A stretch of 64,000 nt of DNA from Microbacterium rhizomatis (GTDB taxonomy: Bacteria; Actinomycetota; Actinomycetes; Actinomycetales; Microbacteriaceae): contig NZ_VYSA01000001.1 in assembly GCF_008710745.1 (NCBI RefSeq), forward strand, positions 434,001 through 498,000. The letters are read 5' to 3'. Made by a program: the position numbers and the translations under genes. This document shows, piece after piece, positions 10,001 through 18,238 of the stretch (within the stretch, counting starts at the first letter, position 1; the number at the start of each line of letters is the position of its first letter). The notes beneath the pieces were generated by a model. That model searched no databases. It saw only the letters and a program-made list of their open reading frames with translations, and was not told the DNA's origin.

Positions 10001-12037
10001 GCGGGGTTGCTCACCACCGCGGTCCAGACGGATGCGGATGGGGCCGAGATCGGCCGCGTGGGATATGCCTATGACGACTACGCCAGGGTGACGGACCTAT
10101 CGCGCGGGAACGGGGTCATCACCCGGTACACGTACAGCTCGATGAATGAGATCGCGACCGAGACCACGACCGGACCGGACGGAACTGTCCATGAGTCTCG
10201 CGCGTATACCTACGACGAGCGCGGAAGCCTTTCGCGCCGCACCGACACCACTCTCAGCGAAGACAACCCGGGCACGACCAGATCGACGACGACCGTTTAC
10301 GAGTACGACGCCCAGGATCGGCTCATCCACTCCACCGTCCACGAAGGCGACACGGTCGAGGGGGCGGTGTCGTCGGACACGACCTACGTCGCGACTGTGT
10401 CCGGTGACATCTCCCGTGAGACGGTCACCACCGCAGACCCCGACACCGGTGAGATGGGGGAGACGGTGCGGGAGTTCACGTATACCCCGACCGGGCGGAT
10501 CGGCACCCTCACCACCACCTATCCGGACGGAACATCGTCCACGGTCACGCCGACCTACGATGCGGCCGGTAACCTCACCCGCGCGGTGGACGGCACCCGC
10601 TACACGTACAACGCCCTCAATCAGCGCGTCGCCGAGATCACCCCGACCGGCGAGTCGCTCACCACCGGGTACTGGGCTACCGGGCAACGCGCCGTTCTCA
10701 GCACCACCGGCGCCGCAGACGAACCCGGAGAGGCAGCGTTCTACTGGGACGACACCACCCTGATCAACGACACCCACACCCAAGGCGGTTCACCGGCTGG
10801 CACCGCGTCCTATCTGATCGGTGCTACGCGGCACGCTCGCACCACCGCGGGCGAGTCTGCGGGGGGAGAGACGGTCTACTACACCCAGGACAGGCATGGG
10901 AGCATCTCGGCGTTGACCGCGGCTGACGGCACACCGACCACTCGGTACAGCTACTCCGACTACGGCACCCCCACGATTTCGGGCACGGGGGAGTCCGTGG
11001 GGAGCGACGGCGCGACAGGGTGGGTAGGAAACGTGTCCTACCAACCGTTCCAGTACTCAGCCGAACACACCGCACCTGGCGGAGAGCAATACCTTCAGGC
11101 TCGCACCTACGACCCGAACACGATGCGGTTCACCACGCAAGATACCGCGCAACTGCACAACACCTACAATTACGCCCACCTCAATCCCGTCATGATGGTG
11201 GATCCGACCGGCAACACTCCGATGTGGGACGACATCGTCAACACGATCCACGGCGCCGTAGGCCCAATCAACGGCGTCGCCGGCGGGCTGGCCGTCGTCT
11301 TCGCCGCCATCAGCATCGTCTCCGCTGCCTATACGATGGGCGCTTCGCTATCAGGCCTCGCAATCGCCGGTTTGGTCGCTGACGCGGTCACCATCGCAAC
11401 AGCCACTGCCGTGCTTATCGACGACTATGTGGTCGATTTCATGAGCGACGAGGCCGCCACGATACTGACCGCCGTCGATATCGCGGTCGGCGTCGGAGCG
11501 TTCGGCGCCCTGGCTAGCGTGAAATCCGTCCGCAAGGCGCTGACGAAGCCGAAAGTGCGATTAAAAGATATCAGGCCCCTTAGAGAACGTGGAGTGACGG
11601 TAGCCGCAACCACAGAATTCCCTGACGGTCGAATCACAGACGCCCCTCTGCGATACCTTGAGGAAGGGCGAAAAACATTGCTTCCATTAGTCACGGGGAA
11701 GGCTGAACTGCGACTCGCGGATAAAACGCGAGAGGTTGCTAAGAAGGGACTGTGGCAGTCTCTTACAGATGGCAGTACAGAGCTTCCCTCGTTGCCGAGT
11801 GAGATCGTCAACCTATTGAAAAGCGCGATGCCGCGGGATCCCGTTCGTATTCTGAGGAATACTTGGAAGACCTTCACACGCAACGCGTACAGCACGGAGC
11901 AGTGGATGGTGAACATGTCCCTCATATGGAAAAATGAGAGGTCGCTTAATCGAGTGAAAGAAATTCGCGCTGAAATAAAGGCACAAGAGGACACGATATA
12001 TCAGGTGATTCACGCCCGGTATACCGGTACGGAATGA
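7070..12037 (+). CDS. Secreted RHS/YD-repeat protein with variable C-terminal toxin-like tip
   Basis: A 1655-residue exported protein. Residues 1-37 form a signal peptide ending ARA. A long region of YD repeats follows (for example YDDSGRK, YGYDKAGLL, YTYDERGSL), then the RHS core end RFTTQDTAQLHNTYNYAHLNP and DPTGN at about residue 1378. RHS proteins of this design wrap a toxin in a beta-cage and release it in contact-dependent competition. The last roughly 277 residues hold about 90 hydrophobic residues (1390-1480), then a Lys/Arg-rich 170-residue domain that I do not recognise. DNA for this domain, from about 11540, is clearly AT-richer than the chromosome, which suggests exchange. No immunity gene follows. 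GTG at 7070 is preferred, with GGAGAG upstream. Confidence 0.85.
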   Translation: MVSVFGVRRGANVCGVGVAVVLVSCLVLGSDVVSARAADGEGRGSVSPVVGGFGLGDGVEGLIDERVGSLSLDVPIKGLGLRWDSRSVGVDQVGFGSGWVVSGLGRVGVTGGVKVFPASGGVYDADASVPSGMAGYVLGDVVFSQIVGVLPGRVDGSVGDREYGFVLSQTGGTTTYFSAVGDPVAQVDVFGNRTDWTWARDGSRRLERVIDQVGVVTGLDWSDPAVVRVTRGVGGVSVVAGVVELDGGLVTGVVDAVGGRTAVGYHPSGLISRIAGVSGAVTEVAWQTLADGSSAVDRVRVVDGLTGAELSAREWDAVSGVASGWPVYAGERDVFDSGDSRFRYQTVVSDGATRVVSEYNSTHLLIDRSVEVTTPNGPVVLQEQGFAYLGTEGDGVPLPWDLPEQFNRPTETEVTFRDAAGRERSTSEEYEFDTFGRPTSQIAVDGAVTKTVYDEMVPAGGVLPVGLPLSETVTTTDGLVSQTRYELNPERTAPVVAETFTGKVGEELTRTGRVEYTVQADGFVSEERAFGQGGDGTPVVTTHAKDVDLDAGTVTVLDTVAAGTPLAVTGSQTSDLLSGQPVAATDALGNTGTAEYDAAGRIIAQTDPAANTARTAYSTVQADGINATVVTTPDGVATTTETDVLGRVVKTTDNLKDGHPVDGHVRVVESRAYPNPGIVEITDAWGAVTVTKQDVFGREIETVAPTGLAKITRYDDIAHTVTTALTPTGDLSDAEQTSTQTMDAAGQATQTSGTRADQKPVPTIASVFDGFGRQTATTDGTTATRTDLDVFGNPTTTTVTPQNSGGAPLVAERRFDAFGTSVEKTLTEGDQSRSGGTRTLDSLGQTVSETDQDGLVSTFEYTPDGFVAKTTTGYGAVTVNTYDPVTRELIETVTTSPIGEQVRTGFDYDPVTGNVLAVFDPTNRAGTQIAYTYDGFGNTTGKSYPAGEQVVHTYDDSGRKASTTDIAGNKTSYGYDKAGLLTTAVQTDADGAEIGRVGYAYDDYARVTDLSRGNGVITRYTYSSMNEIATETTTGPDGTVHESRAYTYDERGSLSRRTDTTLSEDNPGTTRSTTTVYEYDAQDRLIHSTVHEGDTVEGAVSSDTTYVATVSGDISRETVTTADPDTGEMGETVREFTYTPTGRIGTLTTTYPDGTSSTVTPTYDAAGNLTRAVDGTRYTYNALNQRVAEITPTGESLTTGYWATGQRAVLSTTGAADEPGEAAFYWDDTTLINDTHTQGGSPAGTASYLIGATRHARTTAGESAGGETVYYTQDRHGSISALTAADGTPTTRYSYSDYGTPTISGTGESVGSDGATGWVGNVSYQPFQYSAEHTAPGGEQYLQARTYDPNTMRFTTQDTAQLHNTYNYAHLNPVMMVDPTGNTPMWDDIVNTIHGAVGPINGVAGGLAVVFAAISIVSAAYTMGASLSGLAIAGLVADAVTIATATAVLIDDYVVDFMSDEAATILTAVDIAVGVGAFGALASVKSVRKALTKPKVRLKDIRPLRERGVTVAATTEFPDGRITDAPLRYLEEGRKTLLPLVTGKAELRLADKTREVAKKGLWQSLTDGSTELPSLPSEIVNLLKSAMPRDPVRILRNTWKTFTRNAYSTEQWMVNMSLIWKNERSLNRVKEIRAEIKAQEDTIYQVIHARYTGTE

Positions 12038-12105
12038 TCAATTGGACTTTCTACTTCATAGGATGCTGTAGCAGTCATCATCTTGACCGCATGAGAGGTC
12101 AGCGT

Positions 12106-12136
12106 GCTGCCCCCCGAGTTGAGCTCGGGGGGCAGC
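12106..12136. terminator. Bidirectional terminator hairpin between RHS gene and glnA1
   Basis: A perfect 13-bp stem (12106-12118 with 12124-12136) with a 5-nt loop, in the gap between two converging genes. It has no U-tract on either strand. Confidence 0.65.
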
Positions 12137-12199
12137 GATCGTGGGGAGGACTGAGGTGAAGCGGATGGCCTCACCGTCAGGAATGCGGCGCCGTCCGCC

Positions 12200-13624
12200 T
12201 CAAACGCCGAAGTACAGCTCGTACTCGAACGGGTGCGGGCGCGCTGCGATCGGCTTGATCTCGTTCTCGATCTTGTACTCGATCCAGGTCTCGATCAGCT
12301 CGGGCGTGAAGACGCCGCCCGCGAGCAGGAACTCGTGGTCAGCCGCGAGAGCGTCGAGCGAGTCCAGCAGCGAGTTCGGCACCTGCGGGATGTTCTTGGC
12401 CTCCTCGGGGGGAAGCTCGTAGAGATCCTTGTCGACCGGCTCGTGCGGCTCGATGCGGTTCTTGATGCCGTCCAGGCCCGCCATGAGCTGCGCCGCGAAG
12501 GCGAGATACGGGTTGCCCGAGGCATCCGGTGCACGGAACTCGATGCGCTTGGCCTTGGGGTTCGTGCCCGTGATCGGGATGCGGATCGCAGCCGAGCGGT
12601 TGCCGGCTGAGTACACCAGGTTGACGGGTGCCTCGTAGCCCTTCACGAGGCGCTTGTACGAGTTGATCGTCGGGTTGGTGAACGCGAGCACCGAGGGCGC
12701 GTGCGCCAGCAGGCCGCCGATGTACCAGCGCGCGGTGTCGGAGAGTCCGCCGTAGCCGGCCTCGTCGTAGAAGAGGGGCTTTCCCTCGCTCCACAGCGAC
12801 TGGTGCACGTGCATGCCCGAGCCGTTGTCGCCGAAGAGCGGCTTGGGCATGAAGGTCGCGACCTTGCCCCACTGCTCCGACGTGTTCTTCACGATGTACT
12901 TGAACTTCAGGATGTCGTCGGCCGCGTGCACCATCGTGTCGAAGCGGTAGTTGATCTCCTGCTGGCCACCGGTGCCCACCTCGTGGTGCGAGCGCTCGAG
13001 GGTGAAGCCCGCCTCGATCAGCTTGAGCGTGATGTCATCGCGCAGGTCAGCGGTCTTGTCAACGGGGCTGACGGGGAAGTAGCCGCCCTTGTAGGCGGTC
13101 TTGTTGGCGAGGTTTCCGCCCTCCTCCTCGCGGCCGGTGTTCCACGCGCCCTCTTCCGAGTCGACGTGGTAGAAGCTCGAGTTCTGCTTCACCTCGAAGC
13201 GCACGTCATCGAAGATGTAGAACTCGGCCTCGGGGGCGAAGAACGCCGTGTCGGCGATCCCCGTCGAGGCGAGGTACTTCTCGGCCTTCTTGGCCACCTG
13301 GCGCGGGTCCTTGTGGTAGATCTCGCCGTTACGCGGGTTGTAGATGTCGAAGATCATGATGAGTGTCTTCGCCTCCCGGAACTGGTCGACGTACGCCGTC
13401 GACACATCGGGGATGAGCTGCATGTCTGACTCGTGGATGTTCGCGAAGCCGCGGATCGAAGAGCCGTCGAACAGCTGACCGACGGTGAAGAACTCTTCGT
13501 CGACGGTCGAGGCGGGAATGTTGAAGTGCTGCTGCACACCAGGAAGATCCGTGAAACGGATATCGAGGAACTTGACGTCCTCGTCCTTGATGAACTTCAG
13601 CACCTCGGATGAATCACTGAACAT
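12200..13624 (-). CDS. glnA: Glutamine synthetase type I
   Basis: ATP-dependent synthesis of glutamine from glutamate and ammonium; the main ammonium-assimilating enzyme, a cytoplasmic dodecamer. The 474 residues are standard for the GSI-beta class. Motifs are [10 protein letters not shown] near residue 52, the metal-ligand segment [24 protein letters not shown], and [16 protein letters not shown]. The adenylylation loop [10 protein letters not shown] is intact, so GlnE control is expected. ATG at 13622-13624 follows a GGAGAG ribosome site. Upstream, a GlnR-type operator at 13720-13735 implies transcriptional nitrogen control. It converges with glnE, as in Mycobacterium, but here an RHS gene separates the two. 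Confidence 0.95.
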   Translation of the reverse strand: MFSDSSEVLKFIKDEDVKFLDIRFTDLPGVQQHFNIPASTVDEEFFTVGQLFDGSSIRGFANIHESDMQLIPDVSTAYVDQFREAKTLIMIFDIYNPRNGEIYHKDPRQVAKKAEKYLASTGIADTAFFAPEAEFYIFDDVRFEVKQNSSFYHVDSEEGAWNTGREEEGGNLANKTAYKGGYFPVSPVDKTADLRDDITLKLIEAGFTLERSHHEVGTGGQQEINYRFDTMVHAADDILKFKYIVKNTSEQWGKVATFMPKPLFGDNGSGMHVHQSLWSEGKPLFYDEAGYGGLSDTARWYIGGLLAHAPSVLAFTNPTINSYKRLVKGYEAPVNLVYSAGNRSAAIRIPITGTNPKAKRIEFRAPDASGNPYLAFAAQLMAGLDGIKNRIEPHEPVDKDLYELPPEEAKNIPQVPNSLLDSLDALAADHEFLLAGGVFTPELIETWIEYKIENEIKPIAARPHPFEYELYFGV

Positions 13625-13719
13625 GAACTCTCCAGAGGTAGGGCATTCGGGATCACTGCCCGTTCGCACGGGCTTCGCCCGACGCTATCGAAGCGGCATT
13701 GCCCCTCAGTATCCCTCAT

Positions 13720-13735
13720 GTTTCGGGCACGTTAC
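13720..13735 (-). promoter_or_regulatory. GlnR-type operator upstream of glnA
   Basis: Read on the minus strand this is GTAAC-GTGCCC-GAAAC, an exact match to the half-site pattern gTnAC-n6-GaAAc known for the actinobacterial nitrogen regulator GlnR. After another 6 nt a weaker copy follows (GATAC-n6-GCAAT, about 13698-13713), giving the full a-b arrangement. It lies about 95 nt before the glnA start. Confidence 0.7.
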
Positions 13736-13746
13736 GCGTCGCCGGG

Positions 13747-13752
13747 TAGGCT
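13747..13752 (+). promoter_or_regulatory. -10 box of the leaderless RDD gene
   Basis: TAGGCT lies 6 nt before the ATG at 13759, so transcription and translation would start together. It sits beside the glnA operator, making this gap a divergent promoter region. Confidence 0.5.
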
Positions 13753-13758
13753 CGATGA

Positions 13759-14160
13759 ATGAGCGATCGCACGTCGGATTCGTCGTATCCGGGCGAACGG
13801 ATCGGCCTCCCGCAGAACGGCCGCGGCAGCATCGCCCGCCTCGGTCGTCGCGCGGGGGCACTGGCGATCGACTGGGCCTGCGCGGTCGTCATCTCGATCG
13901 CGTTCTTCGCGTACGACTCTCTGGCCACCCTGATCGTCTTCGCCATCGTGCAGATGCTGTTCATCCCCACGATCGGCGGGAGTCCGGGCCATCGCCTCGT
14001 AGGACTGAGGGTGATGCAGGTCAACGGGGCCTGGACTGGTCTGTGGCGCCCGATCGTGCGCACGATCCTGCTCGTTCTCGTCATTCCCGCCGTGATCTGG
14101 GATCCCGACCAGCGCGGGTTGCACGACAAGGCCGCGGGAACGGTGCTCGTTCGCGCATGA
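13759..14160 (+). CDS. RDD family membrane protein
   Basis: A 133-residue protein with a soluble N-terminus of about 30 residues, then GRRAGALAIDWACAV (the RDD motif in degenerate R-A-D form), two membrane helices at about 38-75, the short SPGHRLVGLRV loop and another hydrophobic segment at about 100-117. The conserved DQRGLHDKAAGTVLV ends the domain. RDD proteins are small membrane proteins, some implicated in cation transport, but function here is unknown. The same gene lies next to glnA1 in Mycobacterium (Rv2219A). Confidence 0.85.
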   Translation: MSDRTSDSSYPGERIGLPQNGRGSIARLGRRAGALAIDWACAVVISIAFFAYDSLATLIVFAIVQMLFIPTIGGSPGHRLVGLRVMQVNGAWTGLWRPIVRTILLVLVIPAVIWDPDQRGLHDKAAGTVLVRA

Positions 14161-14185
14161 CGCGCGAGAAGGCCGGGCGAACCGA

Positions 14186-14896
14186 TCAGCGCGGTCGCGG
14201 GGCGCGTGCCTTCGTCGGGTCGATTCCCTTCGGGATCGGCAAGGAGGCGAGGGACTGCGACACGGAGTCGATCCGCTTGATCACGGCGGCCATCGTTCCG
14301 CGATCGATCTTCTTCGGCAGCGCCTTGATCGCGTTGCCGAGCTTGGCGATCGTCACGTCGTCGTCGCCGTGCCCCACGTAGAGCACGGTCACCGGAACGC
14401 CCTGCGCCACGCGCTGCACCTTCGAGCGTTCCTCGTTGACCAGCCGAGTGAGGCGACCGCGCGACCCTTCGCCGACGAGCACGACCCCACCGCGACCGAT
14501 CGCGCGATATACCGCCTCCTGCGTCTTCGGATTGATCGCCACCGGGGTCTCGCTGCTCTGCCAGTTACGGCCGAGCGAGGTCGACATGACGTGGCCGGCG
14601 GCGCCCGGCATCCCGTCGATCTTCTTGTACATGGCTGTTGTGGAAAGCCGCGTCATCGTCATGAGAGACGCCAGGATGCCCAGCAGCAGGCCAGTGACAC
14701 CCCACAGGATCACCGACCAGATCGCGACCGGTGGGATCAGGAAGCCGAGTCCGACCCCGATGCCGATGCCGACAAGAAGGATTGCGATCAGCAGCCAGGG
14801 GAGCCATGAGTAGGCCTGGCGGGTGAATGTGAAGAGGGTGCGGAGCTGCGAGAAGAAGCCGGGGCGCTTCTCGGGCGCGGCGGTACGTGCTGCCAT
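14186..14896 (-). CDS. DUF4191 family membrane protein
   Basis: A 236-residue protein with a basic N-terminus and two hydrophobic helices at about residues 32-80 (LLIAILLVGIGIGVGLGFLIPP and VTGLLLGILASLMTM). A soluble domain containing GRGGVVLVGEGSRGRLTRL and PVTVLYVGHGDDD follows. This is the DUF4191 architecture, found beside lipA and glnA1 in many actinobacteria; its role is not established. The ATG at 14894-14896 is chosen since the family begins with a short polar stretch before PGFFSQLR. It converges with the RDD gene, only 25 nt apart. Confidence 0.85.
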   Translation of the reverse strand: MAARTAAPEKRPGFFSQLRTLFTFTRQAYSWLPWLLIAILLVGIGIGVGLGFLIPPVAIWSVILWGVTGLLLGILASLMTMTRLSTTAMYKKIDGMPGAAGHVMSTSLGRNWQSSETPVAINPKTQEAVYRAIGRGGVVLVGEGSRGRLTRLVNEERSKVQRVAQGVPVTVLYVGHGDDDVTIAKLGNAIKALPKKIDRGTMAAVIKRIDSVSQSLASLPIPKGIDPTKARAPRPR

Positions 14897-15023
14897 GTCA
14901 TCCAGAGTACCGTTTCGCGTCGGGCAGCCCGTCGGCTCCTGCACATGCGTGCGCTCGGTTCCTCCATCCACAGATCGCTGGCGGACGAGGAAGAGGACGC
15001 AGCCACCACGACATGCTCGATGC

Positions 15024-16376
15024 ATGCACACGGAGGATCGCGAGACATCAGGTGACGCGCTGCGCGCGGGCTATCGCTTGATGCGGCACGTCTCACCGCC
15101 CGAGTCACCGTGGCCGGGAACACTCGCCCGCACGCCGGACGGCCAGTCTTGTGTTCTCGTCGATGCTGCGGACCTGGGCGACGCGTGGCGTGGTTGGCGG
15201 GCCGAAGCCGGGGGACATCTCCTCGCTCCGGTGGACGTTGCGCGCCGTTTGGACGGGCACGACGTCGCCCTGCCGATCTGTCGCGAACGAGTCGAGACGT
15301 TCCTCGCACGGCGCGGGCGTGGGCGTGACGCTCTCGAAGAGGGCGAGACCGTCACGCTCGCTGTCAGCCTGCTGCGCGGCGCGGCTGAGGCGGCCCGGGT
15401 GTGGCGCGATGACGCCGCGGTCGGCGAATGGTGGCTCACAGACGCGGGGTGCCCGGTCCTCGTGACCGACATCACCGGCAGCACGACCTCCGAGATTCTC
15501 GACTCTCTCGCCGCATCCGTCGACGACTGGCTGGCGCGCGCGGTCGCGGATGCTGCGACCGCCGCGCGCGATCCCCGCATTCTTCTGCGCGACATCGAGG
15601 AGTGCGAGTCGGCGTTGTTCGCCATCGCCGCACCGAGCCCTCTTGCAACACGCGCGTTGGCTCCGATGTACGCGCGCGAGGCGGCCCGTGTCCGCGAGTC
15701 CACTGAGCCCGAGCGCGCCGCTGCGCCGCGCTGGGCCGACGTCCTCGCCAGGCACGTCGATGCGGAGTTCACCGAGCTCGTCTCCGATGCGGCCATGCGG
15801 GTGTGGCGGCGTCTGCGTCGCCCGCGGACGACGCGTCGGCGCAGGCCCTGGCTGCTCGCGGCGTCGCTCGCCGCGAGTATCACCGTCATCGGCCTCGTCT
15901 GGCCATCCGGTGAAGGCCCCGCCACTGCCGAGAGCTCTCCCGTGCCCACGACCATGACGTCGGCACCCCCCGATGTCTCCGAGACGGCGCAGGGCACCCC
16001 GGAACTCGGTGACCGTGCGGCCGGTGGCGAGAGTACCGGCGAGATGACCGCTCAGACCCCGGGTGAGGGGGGCGACACGATCGATTGGGTGACAGCGGCG
16101 TCGGGGCTGCTCACGCGTCGTGCGGCGTGCGCGGGTCAGCTCAGCTGTCTCGCGGACGTGATCGAAGATCCGGCGCGGACGTTCCCGGCGGGTGTGGCGG
16201 ACAAGCAGGGCGCGGACATACGGATCACGCTGCTCGACGAGTTCGGGGGAGCGGCCGTGCTCCGGCTGGAAGACGCGGCCGATCCCCAGGCATCACCCCA
16301 GCTCGTCGTTGTGGTCCGCGCACGAGAACGCCTTCTCCTCCGCGACATCCATGCCGTCGCAGAGAAGAAGGCGTGA
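15024..16376 (+). CDS. Single-pass membrane protein with degenerate kinase-like N-terminus
   Basis: Not assigned to a named family. About 450 residues. The N-terminal 160 residues recall a Ser/Thr protein kinase that has lost its catalytic motifs: a GYRLMRHV opening, and a VGEWWLTDAGCPVLVTDI segment where a kinase would have its catalytic loop and DFG. There is no Lys-Glu pair or HRD. A run of Arg precedes one membrane helix at about 273-292, then a Thr/Pro/Glu-rich linker and an extracellular domain of about 90 residues with two cysteines (RRAACAGQLSCLADV). ATG at 15024 is uncertain; 15081 is an alternative. It occupies the place where Mycobacterium has lipB and lipA. Confidence 0.6.
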   Translation: MHTEDRETSGDALRAGYRLMRHVSPPESPWPGTLARTPDGQSCVLVDAADLGDAWRGWRAEAGGHLLAPVDVARRLDGHDVALPICRERVETFLARRGRGRDALEEGETVTLAVSLLRGAAEAARVWRDDAAVGEWWLTDAGCPVLVTDITGSTTSEILDSLAASVDDWLARAVADAATAARDPRILLRDIEECESALFAIAAPSPLATRALAPMYAREAARVRESTEPERAAAPRWADVLARHVDAEFTELVSDAAMRVWRRLRRPRTTRRRRPWLLAASLAASITVIGLVWPSGEGPATAESSPVPTTMTSAPPDVSETAQGTPELGDRAAGGESTGEMTAQTPGEGGDTIDWVTAASGLLTRRAACAGQLSCLADVIEDPARTFPAGVADKQGADIRITLLDEFGGAAVLRLEDAADPQASPQLVVVVRARERLLLRDIHAVAEKKA

Positions 16377-16381
16377 GGCTC

Positions 16382-18157
16382 TCAGATGCCCAGCTGGCTC
16401 TCGAACTGCGCGGCCTCGAGGCGGCTCTTGACCGCCCCGAGGAACCTCGCAGCATCCGCGCCGTCGATGACACGGTGGTCGTACGAGAGGGCCAGGTACA
16501 CGTAGGAGCGCACCGAGATCGCATCCTTGCCGTCGACCGAGACCACTCCGGGCCGCTTGACGACAACGCCCGTCCCAAGGATCGCAGACTGAGGGAGGAA
16601 GACGACCGGAGTGTCGAAGAGCGCGCCACGTGAGCCCGTGTTGGTGAGCGTGAACGTGCCACCGCCGAGCTCGTCCGGCTTGAGCTTGTTGTCGCGCGTG
16701 CGCGCCGCGAGATCGGCGATCTCGTGCGCGATCTCGGCGATGCTCTTCGAGGCCGCATCCCGCAGCACCGGGGTGAGCAGGCCGCGCTCGGTGTCTACGG
16801 CGATCGACAGGTTCTCGGTCGCGGGATAGACGATGGAGGTGCCGTCGACAGTGGCGTTGATCACCGGGTAGGTACGCAGCGCTTCAGCGGCGGCCAAGGC
16901 GAAGAAGGGCAGGAACGACAGCTTGTCACCCGTCTTGGCCAGGAAGTCGCCCTTCGTGCGATCGCGGAAGGTCGCGAGCTTCGTGACGTCGACCTCGATC
17001 ACCGTGGTGAGCTGAGCGGTCGCCTGCATCGATGCGACGGCGCGCTCCGCGAGCACCTTGCGCAGGCGCGACATCGGCTGGGTCGTTCCCCGCAGCGGCG
17101 AGATCTCGACCTCGGCCGGCGCGGCTGCGGGCGCCGAAGCGGGCGACGCCGCGGGTGCGGAGGCAGCCTCAGCGGCTTTGAGCACATCTTCCTTGCGGAT
17201 GCGACCGCCGACGCCGGTACCCGTCACCGTTGCAAGATCGACCCCCTGCTGTTGCGCGAGGCGACGCACGAGCGGCGTCACGTAAGTGATCGCATCCTCG
17301 TCGGACGCTGCAAGGGATGACGCCGCCGGCGTGGCGGCAACGGGTGCGGCGGGCGCGGGCGCAGGCGCAGCGGGTGCGGCGGGCGCCGGCGCAGCGGGTG
17401 CGGGAGCCACGGGCTTGTCGGCCTCCACCGGCTTCTCCGTCGAGGGCGCTTCGGGAGCGGTCTCGGCAGCAGGGGCTGCTTCGGCGACGGGAGCGGACTC
17501 GGTGGGAGCTGAAGCGGGCGCCGATGCACCGTCGCCGATTCGTGCGAGGGCCGATCCGACGGCGACGGTCTCGTCTTCCTTCACGAGGATCTCTTGCAGG
17601 GTGCCGGCGACCGGCGAAGGGATCTCTGTGTCGACTTTGTCGGTGGAGATCTCCAGGAGCGGTTCGTCGACCGCGACGCTGTCACCGACCTGCTTGAGCC
17701 AGCGGGTGACGGTGCCCTCGGTCACGCTCTCACCGAGCTCGGGAAGGACGACCTCCGTGCCGCCCTGCGCGGAAGAAGATGCTTCAGCGGGTGCAGCCTC
17801 CGAAGGTGCGGGCTCTGCGGGTGCGGGCTCTGCCGGAGCAGACCCCTCAGACTCTTCCGGCGCGGGGGCCGCTTCGGGCTCGGCTGCCGCAGGGGCGGGT
17901 GCCTCGGCGGGAGCGGCCGATCCGTCGCCGATCTTGGCGAGGACTGCTCCGACCTCGACTGTCTCGTCCTCCTGGACGAGGATCTCTTCGATGACGCCGC
18001 TGATGGGTGAAGGGATCTCGGTGTCGACCTTGTCGGTCGAGATCTCGAGCAGGCCCTCATCCGCCTGGATGGTGTCGCCGACCTTCTTGAGCCAGCGGGT
18101 CACCGTTCCCTCGGTGACGCTCTCTCCGAGCGCGGGGAGGACGACGGAAGTGCTCAT
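16382..18157 (-). CDS. sucB: 2-oxo-acid dehydrogenase E2 (dihydrolipoamide acyltransferase)
   Basis: Core acyltransferase of a 2-oxo-acid dehydrogenase complex, most often called 2-oxoglutarate dehydrogenase E2 in this group. In Corynebacterium and Mycobacterium the equivalent protein serves pyruvate dehydrogenase too. The 591 residues hold two lipoyl domains with modified lysines at K43 and K174 ([14 protein letters not shown] in both). Pro/Ala/Glu-rich linkers follow, then an E3-binding domain at about 290-330 ([23 protein letters not shown]) and a catalytic domain ending in DHRVIDG with His near 561. The start has GAAGGAG 8 nt upstream. It is the last gene of the pepA-lpd-sucB operon. Confidence 0.92.
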   Translation of the reverse strand: MSTSVVLPALGESVTEGTVTRWLKKVGDTIQADEGLLEISTDKVDTEIPSPISGVIEEILVQEDETVEVGAVLAKIGDGSAAPAEAPAPAAAEPEAAPAPEESEGSAPAEPAPAEPAPSEAAPAEASSSAQGGTEVVLPELGESVTEGTVTRWLKQVGDSVAVDEPLLEISTDKVDTEIPSPVAGTLQEILVKEDETVAVGSALARIGDGASAPASAPTESAPVAEAAPAAETAPEAPSTEKPVEADKPVAPAPAAPAPAAPAAPAPAPAAPVAATPAASSLAASDEDAITYVTPLVRRLAQQQGVDLATVTGTGVGGRIRKEDVLKAAEAASAPAASPASAPAAAPAEVEISPLRGTTQPMSRLRKVLAERAVASMQATAQLTTVIEVDVTKLATFRDRTKGDFLAKTGDKLSFLPFFALAAAEALRTYPVINATVDGTSIVYPATENLSIAVDTERGLLTPVLRDAASKSIAEIAHEIADLAARTRDNKLKPDELGGGTFTLTNTGSRGALFDTPVVFLPQSAILGTGVVVKRPGVVSVDGKDAISVRSYVYLALSYDHRVIDGADAARFLGAVKSRLEAAQFESQLGI

Positions 18158-18238
18158 GACGGTGTCTCCTTCAGGGATGCCGATTTCGTTTCTAGCTTAG
18201 TGTTGCCGCGGCACCCGGTGCCGCGGCGGCGCTCCGCG

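Noticed and set aside
12038-12199. Immunity gene after the RHS gene
   Set aside because: The 162-bp gap holds a terminator hairpin and no frame with a start site and plausible protein on either strand.
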